Positions 1-9,199 of a stretch of 64,000 nt of DNA are shown piece after piece. A program made the translations under genes and the position numbers. Where the stretch lies: contig JAKPHF010000046.1 of NCBI GenBank assembly GCA_029550525.1, positions 265,708-329,707 of the forward strand, written 5' to 3'. This DNA comes from Planctomycetota bacterium (GTDB taxonomy: Bacteria > Planctomycetota > Phycisphaerae > UBA1845 > PWPN01). The notes under the pieces are model-generated. The model made no database searches, was not told the DNA's origin, and was given only the letters and a program-made list of their open reading frames with translations. The number at the start of each line of letters is the position of its first letter. Position 1 is the first letter of the stretch.

Positions 1-224
1 CCGCTTCCGGAGTCCGTACTCGCTCCGCGCAGCGCCATCCCGCCGACGATGTGATGATCCATAAATTGCAGGATGACACAGCGCAGCTGCTGCCCCCCCA
101 AACGATCCACGAGATAAGCTCGGAAAAAGAGGCGCGAGCGCGCGGCATGCAGAGTCGGGTAGATTCGATACGCCAGGAATACCGCTACCAGGACGGCTCT
201 TGCCCCGCAAGGGGCAGCGGTCAA
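1..224 (-). CDS. Partial open frame running off the left edge
   Basis: A stop-free minus-strand frame runs from a possible TTG at 224 to the window edge. It encodes a hydrophobic stretch (AVLVAVFLAYRIYPTL) followed by a basic segment and the stretch RLGGQQLRCVILQFMDHH. No ATG or GTG is available upstream before an in-frame stop near 250, and the first codons lie inside a dispersed repeat (196-245). It could therefore be a gene 5' end, a gene whose start was overwritten by the repeat, or a chance open frame. I do not recognise the family. Confidence 0.25.
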   Translation of the reverse strand, partial: MTAAPCGARAVLVAVFLAYRIYPTLHAARSRLFFRAYLVDRLGGQQLRCVILQFMDHHIVGGMALRGASTDSGS

Positions 225-245
225 TAGCCGGGCGGCGTAAGCCCC
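196..245 (-). repeat. Dispersed intergenic repeat, copy A
   Basis: On the minus strand this reads GGCTTACGCCGCC, then GGCTATTGACCGC, then a GCCCCTTGCGGGGC hairpin. A diverged copy lies on the plus strand at 9013-9055 and shares the 13-mer GGCTATTGACCGC exactly, with flanking GC hairpins in the same order. The rest of 225-444 shows only further short GC hairpins and no convincing gene. Confidence 0.55.
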
Positions 246-444
246 CGTTCAGCGACGGCAACCAAATTGCTTCCTCCCCTCTATTTGATGGAGCCCCGAC
301 AGGGGCGACAGTGCAACCCGGCGCCGCAATACGATGTATGTCGTTGGCCGGCGCGTTCGAGGGGTGTTTGCGTTGTTCGCCGATCGGATCACTACTGTCG
401 GCTTTATGGCATGTGCTTTCGCTGCGCGCGTACACCACAAGCCC

Positions 445-482
445 GGCTCATAGCTCATAACTCACAGCTCAGAGCTCACAGC
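445..482 (-). repeat. Heptamer repeat, locus 1 (AGCTRTG type)
   Basis: Five heptamers occupy 445-479 on the plus strand (ggctcat, agctcat, aactcac, agctcag, agctcac). On the minus strand they read as AGCT-NTG units. The array starts 19 nt beyond the stop codon of the peptidase gene (501-1403) and has the same orientation relative to that gene as the arrays near 5631, 21603, 22879 and 61693 have to theirs. Confidence 0.7.
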
Positions 483-500
483 GACCGCCCGCCTTGACGA

Positions 501-1403
501 TCATTTGCCCAGCGTACGGGCGGACGGGTCGGACGATTCGGCCGTCGCCTGGGCCACGTTGGCGGCGGCCAGACTGGGCGCGGATTCGGGGTAGCAGATA
601 CCCACGAGGAGCATGCGGCCGTAGCGGGCCCACAGCGTCTCCGGCGAGAGGTCATCGGCCGAGCGAGCGAACTCGACGGTGATGATGGGCGTGTTGAGCG
701 AGATACCGGCGAACGAACCGAGCGAGCCGGCCAGGCTGCCGAGCTTCTTGAGCGGCAGCCGCGAGCTGGTAGCCATGGCCCGGGCCAGCCCCTCGGCCGG
801 ACCGTCGTAGTCGATACAGTTCAACGGCTGATGGATGCTGATGATCCGCCGCGGCGGGTATTTGACGATCAGCTCGTGAAGGGCCCGGCTCTCGGGCTCC
901 GACAGCGGCTGAGCCCCGTGATTGCCCGTCGCGCTGTAGTTCCACGCGGGAAAGTTGCGGTTCAGATCGACGCCCCGCGCGTTGGTCCGGCGGTTGGCGG
1001 CCATACCGTCGGGATTGGCCACCGGCACGAGGATCACTCGCTTGCCTTCGAGGATCTCGGGGTAGGCGACCAGATACTCCGAGAGCTTGCGAACCAGTGG
1101 CGTGCCCGCGGTCTCGTTGCCGTGAATCGTCGCGAGAATAAGGATGATGTCCTCGCCGTCGCCATGGATTTCGGCCGTCAGAGGCCGGCCGCCGACCGAG
1201 TGACCGAAGACGATTTCCTCGAACGCCGGCTTGGGTGGAGGCGGCGGTGGCGGAGGCGGCGGCACGACCACGCGAGGAGGCTGGCGGACCACCGGCTCGT
1301 GCCGGACCGGTTCGGGCTTCGGTCCGCACGCGGTCAGCGTCAACAAACCGCTCAACGCGGCCGCCCATGCCAAGCGGGAAATCGAGCACGGCTGACTGAT
1401 CAT
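501..1403 (-). CDS. M14-family zinc carboxypeptidase, MpaA-like lipoprotein
   Basis: This 300-residue protein is predicted to be a periplasmic metallopeptidase that cleaves short peptides, probably murein tripeptide like MpaA. The start at 1403 is chosen because an AGGGAGG ribosome site precedes it and a lipoprotein signal follows (LLTLTAC, lipid-modified Cys26). A proline-rich linker of about ten prolines precedes the catalytic domain. The M14 zinc site is visible as HGNE and the later SIHQ, the substrate-binding region as NPDG...LNRNFP, and the catalytic glutamate in TVEFARS. The frame is open for 64 more codons upstream but that part has no ribosome site or signal. The family assignment is firm; the exact substrate is inferred. 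Confidence 0.85.
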   Translation of the reverse strand: MISQPCSISRLAWAAALSGLLTLTACGPKPEPVRHEPVVRQPPRVVVPPPPPPPPPPKPAFEEIVFGHSVGGRPLTAEIHGDGEDIILILATIHGNETAGTPLVRKLSEYLVAYPEILEGKRVILVPVANPDGMAANRRTNARGVDLNRNFPAWNYSATGNHGAQPLSEPESRALHELIVKYPPRRIISIHQPLNCIDYDGPAEGLARAMATSSRLPLKKLGSLAGSLGSFAGISLNTPIITVEFARSADDLSPETLWARYGRMLLVGICYPESAPSLAAANVAQATAESSDPSARTLGK

Positions 1404-1448
1404 GCGCCTCCCTGCCACAGTCTTCCCAGAGCGCAATGAACAATGGAG

Positions 1449-1489
1449 AACGGATGCCCCGCCCGAATGAGGCGGGCAAGATGTCCGTT
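1449..1489. repeat. Two-stem hairpin with GGCGGGCAAGATG core, copy 1
   Basis: The outer arms AACGGA (1449-1454) and TCCGTT (1484-1489) pair, and the inner arms CCCGCC (1458-1463) and GGCGGG (1471-1476) pair. The copy at 11012-11059 has the same inner stem and spacer CAAGA but a different, still complementary, outer stem. Confidence 0.65.
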
Positions 1490-1619
1490 CCCGACCCGTC
1501 CGCAACAGACTAACGGCAAAAGCAAGGCACGGCAACGCACAGGCGCGCTTCGCCACGGCTCGTACGTCGCCGGCGCTGTGAATTTTTCGGATCACACAGG
1601 TCCGTCCGCCGGCCCGGCT

Positions 1620-3356
1620 TCATTTTGTCGATGTGGCGGGCTGCGTGGCGGCCGGCGCCGGCCGAAACTCCGGCGGGATCCGCTCGCTCGGAAACACCTG
1701 CTCGAGCTTGAGCGGCGGATTCACCGCGAACGGCCGGTAGAGCGGGTCGCCGATCAACAGCATCATCCACGAGTTGAAGTCGGTCGTGTACGCAAAGCAC
1801 TCGGCCAGCGTGAACTGCCCGGTGAGCAACAGGCCGAAGAAGTCCCGCGGCTTGGGGAACGCCTGCAGGTAAGGCTCGGCGACCGAACCGAGCGTGGCGG
1901 CCACGCCATCGTTCAACAGCGCCTTCACCCAGCCGCGCTCCGCCGGCGCCTTGATGCTGATGGCCTCGAAACTGGCCATGTGATAGCCGACCGCCCCCGG
2001 CACGAAGTCGAACGCGTCCACGTATTGCCGCAGCGAGTACCAGCCGCAATACAAGGCCGCGTTGGGGCAGGACCGCGGCCGAAAGACACCCGGCTCAACG
2101 TCGAGTTTCAAGGGCAGATCCGTGAGTCGGGCGAGCAACGCCGCCAAGTCCCGCAGGTTCTGGTCATACGGGACCAGCCCGTCGTCACCGCTCAAACCGC
2201 GGGCGTCGAGATAGACCTTGCCCTGCAGGCCCGTCTTCTCGACGGCGATGGAATCGTCGATGATGCGGCGAGCCACGCTCAGCGTCGGCCCGTCGATACG
2301 GCAGGCCATCAACACGGGCGCCTGCCGCTGACGCGGCGTAAGACCCGCCAGTACGCCCGGATTGGCCCGCACGTTCCAGCTCAACAGGTTCGGAACCCAG
2401 CGATACAGGATGTAGTCGTCCCACCAAACGAGCGACAGCTCGCTGTCCAGCGAGGCGGTCGTCTCATCGGCGCGGCTCGAGGCGATGTCGTGCAACAGGC
2501 TGCGCAGATAGCCGGCCAGACCGTGGTTGTAGCGGATAAGCTGGCGGGCTTGCGCCCGCGAAGGATCGGTAAGCCCCTTGTCGAACAATTCGCGGATGCG
2601 GGCTTCGTTGGCCTGAATCTGCTCGACCGCCTTTTCCACCTGGACGGCGTTCTCCGAAGCTTGCGGCGTATTCGCCGCGGCAATGGCCACCACTCGGGCT
2701 ACCCCTTCCACCGCCTGGATGATGGCGACCGTCTGACCGAATTCCTCCTGGCCCTTGCCGTCCCGGCGTAAGGCATCAATCCGCTGACCGGCCGCCACGC
2801 GGGCCCGCTCGTAGCGTGACAACAGCGCCGCCAGCGATGGCTCGTCGGCCGCCGCCGGCGCTGACTGCGGAACCGCCTCGCCGGCCAGTTCCTCCAGCCG
2901 GCTCACAACCGCCGCCAGTTCCGTCAGGCCTTTCTTGAGCTCTTCCTCCAACTGGCGAGCCACGCTTTGCTCCGCCGCCGTCGGCTTCTTGGGCCCCACG
3001 CGGATGGGCAAACCGTAGAACAAGACCAGACAACGGATGTTGCGACCGAACGGCTGCGACTCCAGGTACGCCCGGACGGCCGGTCGAATGAACCGGTCGA
3101 AATGCTCTCGCGAAATCTCTTCGGCGTTGGCGTTGGCTCGCACGCCGCACAGCCGGTCGATTGGAACGGAGCGTGCTTTGGCGTAATACTCAGCCAGCTC
3201 GCGCGATCGCGCATCGTCACGGTTGTACACGAGGAGCAGTTGGTCCGGCCGCAGCGGTTCGGCCGCGGCCGCCGGCAGGCTCAATCCGGCCGTCATCGCC
3301 AGGAGGACCGAGAAAAACAGTCGGATTGGCAAGGAGCTTGGTGTCACGATAACCAT
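1620..3356 (-). CDS. TIGR03790 family secreted protein
   Basis: This protein of about 578 residues belongs by sequence to the TIGR03790 family of uncharacterised exported proteins. The family opening is present (LLLVYNRDDARSRELAEYYAKAR) together with CLVLFYGLPIRV. A signal peptide covers roughly residues 8-32 and ends near PAAAAEP. A helical, probably coiled-coil segment spans roughly residues 140-260. The start is uncertain: ATG at 3356 places the signal peptide well, while GTG at 3389 adds 11 residues, and neither has a clear ribosome site. The function is unknown. The 5' end faces the ligA promoter region, so the two genes diverge. Confidence 0.75.
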   Translation of the reverse strand: MVIVTPSSLPIRLFFSVLLAMTAGLSLPAAAAEPLRPDQLLLVYNRDDARSRELAEYYAKARSVPIDRLCGVRANANAEEISREHFDRFIRPAVRAYLESQPFGRNIRCLVLFYGLPIRVGPKKPTAAEQSVARQLEEELKKGLTELAAVVSRLEELAGEAVPQSAPAAADEPSLAALLSRYERARVAAGQRIDALRRDGKGQEEFGQTVAIIQAVEGVARVVAIAAANTPQASENAVQVEKAVEQIQANEARIRELFDKGLTDPSRAQARQLIRYNHGLAGYLRSLLHDIASSRADETTASLDSELSLVWWDDYILYRWVPNLLSWNVRANPGVLAGLTPRQRQAPVLMACRIDGPTLSVARRIIDDSIAVEKTGLQGKVYLDARGLSGDDGLVPYDQNLRDLAALLARLTDLPLKLDVEPGVFRPRSCPNAALYCGWYSLRQYVDAFDFVPGAVGYHMASFEAISIKAPAERGWVKALLNDGVAATLGSVAEPYLQAFPKPRDFFGLLLTGQFTLAECFAYTTDFNSWMMLLIGDPLYRPFAVNPPLKLEQVFPSERIPPEFRPAPAATQPATSTK

Positions 3357-3485
3357 CCATAAGCAAGATTGACAGCGTTCGCCTGCCACCGCTCATTCAG
3401 TGTAACGGAACCTTCCGGCGACGGCCAAAAACCGGCCGAGATCTTGTGGTACCCCGGACGCCGGTGACTCACGCATACGGCATTT

Positions 3486-3505
3486 CCAAGAGCATAGGCT
3501 CTTGG
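3486..3505. promoter_or_regulatory. Perfect inverted repeat upstream of ligA
   Basis: CCAAGAGC-ATAG-GCTCTTGG has 8-bp perfect arms around a 4-nt centre and ends 15 nt before the ligA start. It lies in the divergent region between ligA and the TIGR03790 gene. It could be an operator or a small leader hairpin. It does not match the LexA half-sites known to me. Confidence 0.45.
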
Positions 3506-3508
3506 TAG

Positions 3509-5548
<2,040 letters not shown>

Positions 5549-5569
5549 TAAGGTACGGGTGGAGAGTGA

Positions 5570-5623
5570 CTGTGGCACCAGCGTGCCGCCGTTGCTTGCA
5601 TCGGCGAAGCGCGGGTGCCACAG
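5570..5623. repeat. Long stem-loop after ligA
   Basis: CTGTGGCACC (5570-5579) is perfectly complementary to GGTGCCACAG (5614-5623), with a GC-rich spacer between them. There is no T-run, so it is not a standard terminator. It looks like a dispersed intergenic palindromic element. Confidence 0.5.
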
Positions 5624-5630
5624 CACGAAA

Positions 5631-5668
5631 AGCTGTAAGCTGTAGGCTGTAAGCTGTGAGCTGGAAGC
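5631..5668 (+). repeat. Heptamer repeat, locus 2 (AGCTGTA type)
   Basis: Five tandem heptamers (agctgta, agctgta, ggctgta, agctgtg, agctgga) lie 82 nt after the ligA stop codon and in the same orientation as ligA. Confidence 0.7.
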
Positions 5669-5729
5669 GTCGGCACGACGCAGGGCCCACATCACGGGCC
5701 GTTTGACGGGAGCCGTTCCGCGATCGGCC

Positions 5730-5900
5730 TTAGAACGTCGCGTCGATCCAAGCGATGACCGGTGCCTCGATCAGCGCGGCGACCGCCGAGGCCAACCCAT
5801 CCGTGAACCCGTCGCGCAGACCATCCTCAGCGGCGCAGCCGGCGAACAGAGCGAGCCCCAGCCCCGCGAAAACCGTCAGAAGCTTCTTGCTTGCCTTCAT
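5730..5900 (-). CDS. Small lipoprotein, 56 residues
   Basis: The start at 5900 has a good ribosome site (GAAAGGAAAC). The protein opens with MKASKKLL, followed by a hydrophobic core and a lipobox LFAGC, so the mature lipoprotein is only about 35 residues. The mature part (GLRDGFTDGLASAVAALIE) could form an amphipathic helix. I do not recognise a family. The clean signal sequence plus ribosome site make it likely to be a real gene. Confidence 0.7.
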   Translation of the reverse strand: MKASKKLLTVFAGLGLALFAGCAAEDGLRDGFTDGLASAVAALIEAPVIAWIDATF

Positions 5901-6265
5901 GCACGTTTCCTTTCTCGAAACCGCGTATAAACCCGGCCTGGTCTCCGCATCCGTTCGGACGATCCCCAGAACCGTTGGATGCACTCTTCTCAAGACGGGC
6001 CTGATGTCATCGGCGAAAGGTCGGGGAGCCAGCTCCCCCCGCTGCGGACTGCGAGCAGTGTCACCCCGTTCGCGGTCAGACGGCCTTTCGCTCCATCGGC
6101 AGGCCCTTATCGCCCTCCCGCCTCCTGAACGCCCAACATGTAGCCGATTATCCGCCAAAACGCAACTGCCGATCGTCCGGCGACGTCACGCCCGCGGAGC
6201 ATTGGACAGGCTGCCATGCCCCCGATATCGTGCGACATTTTCCGAATGGGGGACGAATCCACCTG
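5901..6265. other. Intergenic, no gene recognised
   Basis: This divergent region separates the small lipoprotein gene from the EamA transporter and must hold both promoters. I see no convincing coding frame and no strong hairpin or repeat in it. Confidence 0.5.
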
Positions 6266-7201
6266 ATGCGACGAGTCGATCTGTTTGCGGTTCTGTGTCT
6301 GGCCGGAGCCACGCTGAGCTGGGGCGCCACCCCGGTCATGCTCCGGGCGCTGACGACCTCGGTCCCCGACGGCTTTACAGCCAATGCCGTCCGCTATCCG
6401 TTGGCCAGCTTGCTGTACCTGCCCTGGCTGATCCACGGCGTCCGGCAGGGCGTCGGCCGCCGATTCTGGCTGATCGCCCTGATCCCGGCGGCCATCAATT
6501 TCTTCGGCCAGACCCTCTGGGGTATCGCCCCCTACTACCTGTCGGCCGGAATGATCTCCTTCCTCCTGCGGTTTTCAGCCATCTTCGGCATCCTCGGGGC
6601 ATTCATCTTCTTCCCCGACGAGCGTCAGTTGGCCCGCAGCAAGGTGTTCTGGACGGGCACCGCCATGGCCCTGGCCGGCTTCATCATCATGTCCTGGGCC
6701 CAGATTACGCAGGTGGCCGGTGCAAGCTGGACCGGGCTGATCATCATGGGATTCTGTGCACTGTGTTACGGGGGTTACGGCGTGTCGGTCCGCTACGTGG
6801 TGGGCAACCACAACCCGCTGTTCGTGTTCAGCGTGATCGGCTCGTATACGTCGGTGGCGCTCATCCTGGCCGCCCCGCTCGGCCGCCCGGAGTCCTTGCT
6901 CGAGGTGTCGGGAGCGACCTGGCTCCTTCTGGTCATCTCGGCCGTGGTCGGTATCGCCCTGGCCCACGGCATGTACTATGCCGCTCTTCAACGGCTCGGA
7001 GCCGCGGTCTCCATGCTCATGCTGAGCGTCACGCCCTTCGTGACCATCGTGGGCTCGCGTGCCTTTCTGAACGAGCACTTCACCGCCGGCCAGTGGCTGG
7101 GCGGCTGCGTCCTCGTCCTCGGGGCCACCGTGGCCATGTCCGCCCAACAGCACCTGCCCCATCACCCGCCCGCGGACCCGCACGAAACCGCCAACGAGTG
7201 A
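6266..7201 (+). CDS. EamA/DMT-superfamily transporter
   Basis: This 311-residue inner-membrane protein has about ten hydrophobic helices in two repeated EamA halves. The first half opens CLAGATLSWGATPVMLRAL and the second begins around WTGLIIMGFCALCYGGYGVSVRYV. The typical EamA end (FLNEHFTAGQWLGGCVLVLGAT) is present. Such proteins export or exchange small metabolites; the substrate cannot be read from the sequence. The ATG at 6266 is preferred over a GTG 12 codons earlier because a GGGGGA precedes it, though spacing is long. Confidence 0.88.
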   Translation: MRRVDLFAVLCLAGATLSWGATPVMLRALTTSVPDGFTANAVRYPLASLLYLPWLIHGVRQGVGRRFWLIALIPAAINFFGQTLWGIAPYYLSAGMISFLLRFSAIFGILGAFIFFPDERQLARSKVFWTGTAMALAGFIIMSWAQITQVAGASWTGLIIMGFCALCYGGYGVSVRYVVGNHNPLFVFSVIGSYTSVALILAAPLGRPESLLEVSGATWLLLVISAVVGIALAHGMYYAALQRLGAAVSMLMLSVTPFVTIVGSRAFLNEHFTAGQWLGGCVLVLGATVAMSAQQHLPHHPPADPHETANE

Positions 7202-7354
7202 TCACCGCACGCGCCGCGTTGTTTTACTCGCAACGACGTGAGCACCCTCGCGAGCGGCGGGCCGTGCCCCCGCCGTCCCTTTCCGACTGCAGCGTGTTTC
7301 TCGGCGCGATCTCTTCCAGCGGATTCTGGCGCCGCTGCGTCACTCAACCCTTGC

Positions 7355-8740
7355 TCAGATCGTCCACGGCGCACGCATCGGCCGCGAGCGGAAGCCGTTC
7401 GCGTCGGCGTCGGCGAATTCCGCCTTCGCCGGATCGAACTTCATATCGCGCTTGAGCCACATGCAGATGTTGGCCGCGTGCACGGTGGTCATCGTGTGGT
7501 ACATCACATCGGCGTTGGCCACCGGCTGCTGGCGCGAGCGAACGCAATCGAGGAAATTGCGCATGTGGTTCAATGCGCGGCCCGTCCGCTCCTTGTACGC
7601 CGACACGATCTTGTCGAAGTCCGCCAGCATGGCCGGATCCGACACGTCGGGCCGCTCGTAGTTGTCGGCCGCAGCCACCCAACCTTCCGTGCCCTCGAAC
7701 CGCATGCCGCACGAGCCGCGCCAATAGCCCTCGCGATGCAGCGTCATCTTGACCCCGTTGGCGAACCTCGTCACCATCCCGTCGCCGGTCGTGTTCTTGA
7801 CGTACTCGTATTCGACAGGCGAGGTATCCAGCAGGTTCAGACCCGCCTGGCACTGGGCGAACGTGTGGGCGCCCCACTCGCCGATGCAGCTCGTGTGGAA
7901 GTCGTAATGCCCGCGCCAGGCTCCGCGGACGTAGGACGAGTTGAACGGCCGCCATCGGCACGGCCCCAGCCACAGATCCCAGTCCACCTCATCCTTGGGC
8001 GGCAACGGCTCCGGCGGCAGCCATTCGTGCTTCAGTTCCGCCGCGTCCCACGGCGCGATGTGAGCCCGCGCCGTGTGCACTTCGCCGAGCCGGCCGCTGC
8101 GGGCCATCTCGAAACAGAATACGAAGTTGGGTTCGCTGAGCCGCTGCGTGCAGGTCTGGTAGACCCGGCCTAGGCTGCGAGCCGTGTCCATGACCGCTTT
8201 GCCTTCCTCGATGGTCATGCAAGAGGGCTTCTCGCTGAAGACGTCCTTGCCCGCTCGCATGGCCATGACGGCAGCAGGGGCATGCCAACGATCGCCGGTC
8301 GCGATGAGTACCGCATCGATGTCCTTGCGCTGCTCGAGAAACTCTCGCAGGTCACCGTAGACCTTGCAGTCGCTGTTTCCGTACGTGGTATCCACCAGCT
8401 TCTTGACCGCTTCCCGCCGCGACTTCTGCGCGTCGCAAACGGCCACGAACTGCACGTCCTTCTCCGGCAGCATCCACTTGAGATCGTGCGTGCCTCGCCG
8501 GCCGATCCCGATGCCGCCGACGACAATCTTCTCGCTCGGCGGAACCGCACCGTTACGACCCAGCACGGACGCCGGCACGATGTATGGCGCCGCCCACGCG
8601 CCGCCCGCTAACGTCGCCGTGCCTTTCAGCATCCGCCGCCGCGTCACCTTGCGCGACGATGACGCCTCGGTCGATGGATTGGCCGATGGTCCTTGAAGTG
8701 AATCATTTCCGTTGTTGTGTGAGATGTGTTTGGATGACAT
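7355..8740 (-). CDS. Tat-exported Gfo/Idh/MocA oxidoreductase
   Basis: This 461-residue predicted NAD(P)-dependent sugar or polyol dehydrogenase has a twin-arginine signal (RKVTRRRMLKG around residues 30-40, then an alanine-rich core). That points to export of a folded, cofactor-loaded enzyme. The Rossmann motif is GGIGIGRRG (about residues 75-83), and the family EKP motif appears as FSEKPSCM with the active-site region after it. Related genes are strongly expanded in planctomycetes, where they are thought to act on complex sugars. The neighbouring ADP-ribosylglycohydrolase-like and epimerase genes on the same strand fit a carbohydrate role. The substrate is unknown. Confidence 0.9.
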   Translation of the reverse strand: MSSKHISHNNGNDSLQGPSANPSTEASSSRKVTRRRMLKGTATLAGGAWAAPYIVPASVLGRNGAVPPSEKIVVGGIGIGRRGTHDLKWMLPEKDVQFVAVCDAQKSRREAVKKLVDTTYGNSDCKVYGDLREFLEQRKDIDAVLIATGDRWHAPAAVMAMRAGKDVFSEKPSCMTIEEGKAVMDTARSLGRVYQTCTQRLSEPNFVFCFEMARSGRLGEVHTARAHIAPWDAAELKHEWLPPEPLPPKDEVDWDLWLGPCRWRPFNSSYVRGAWRGHYDFHTSCIGEWGAHTFAQCQAGLNLLDTSPVEYEYVKNTTGDGMVTRFANGVKMTLHREGYWRGSCGMRFEGTEGWVAAADNYERPDVSDPAMLADFDKIVSAYKERTGRALNHMRNFLDCVRSRQQPVANADVMYHTMTTVHAANICMWLKRDMKFDPAKAEFADADANGFRSRPMRAPWTI

Positions 8741-8941
8741 GAACGGAATTATATATGCGAGACAATGTACCGCAAGCGAAAACCCGGAGAGCGGACGTCT
8801 CGCCCGCCCCAGTTGAGCAAGCGATTTGCGCTTTCGCCCTGCGAGCGCGCAGAGTCAACAGCCGTGGGCTCGCCCTGAAAGGGCGCAGAGTAAGTCGCCG
8901 TGGGCGTGAACCCACGGGCTACCGGCTTCGCAAAATGTATT

Positions 8942-8986
8942 CCTTGACCATCTGAGGGCGGCTTCGCCGTCTTCAGATGGTCAAGG
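8942..8986. repeat. Long hairpin, 14-bp perfect outer stem
   Basis: CCTTGACCATCTGA (8942-8955) and TCAGATGGTCAAGG (8973-8986) are perfectly complementary. The stem continues inward with GC and GT pairs to a TTC loop, about 21 pairs in all. Short T-runs lie several bases beyond it on both strands, so it is at best a weak bidirectional terminator. It may be a REP- or MITE-like element. Confidence 0.6.
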
Positions 8987-9012
8987 GGGAATTTTAGTAA
9001 AACGTGCTCACC

Positions 9013-9055
9013 GGCGGCTCACGCCGCCGGCTATTGACCGCCGCCTCTGCGGGGC
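9013..9055 (+). repeat. Dispersed intergenic repeat, copy B
   Basis: This is the inverted counterpart of 196-245. It has a GGCGGCTCACGCCGCC hairpin, then GGCTATTGACCGC, then a GC-rich hairpin half. The two copies share order and core but differ in the arms. Confidence 0.55.
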
Positions 9056-9120
9056 GAGAAGAACGCCATGCTGTATGCAGACACTGAAATAGTGCACAAT
9101 AATCGTCACTCAGCATTCGA

Positions 9121-9139
9121 GGCGGGCAAGATGCCCGCC
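9121..9139. repeat. GGCGGGC-AAGAT-GCCCGCC hairpin
   Basis: A perfect 7-bp stem with loop AAGAT, followed by a C-run. It belongs to the same element class as 1449-1489, 11012-11059 and 55526-55544. Confidence 0.65.
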
Positions 9140-9199
9140 CCCCGGCATGCGTGAAGCGGCCCGCGACACGGCACGAGCCTGCACGCCCCGCGTCGTCCG

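Larger units (their letters stand above)
8741..9199. other. Hairpin-rich intergenic region
   Basis: No gene is supported here. The region carries several palindromes: GCCCTGAAAGGGC (8872-8884), CCGTGGG/CCCACGG (8898-8917), the long stem at 8942-8986, the dispersed repeat at 9013-9055 and GGCGGGCAAGATGCCCGCC at 9121-9139. It separates two minus-strand genes. Confidence 0.6.

Noticed and set aside
1404..1595. 64-residue N-terminal extension of the M14 peptidase
   Set aside because: The internal ATG at 1403 has the ribosome site and lipoprotein signal, and the extension covers the hairpin repeat.
8942..8986. Ordinary intrinsic terminator
   Set aside because: The stem is strong but no T-run follows it directly on either strand.
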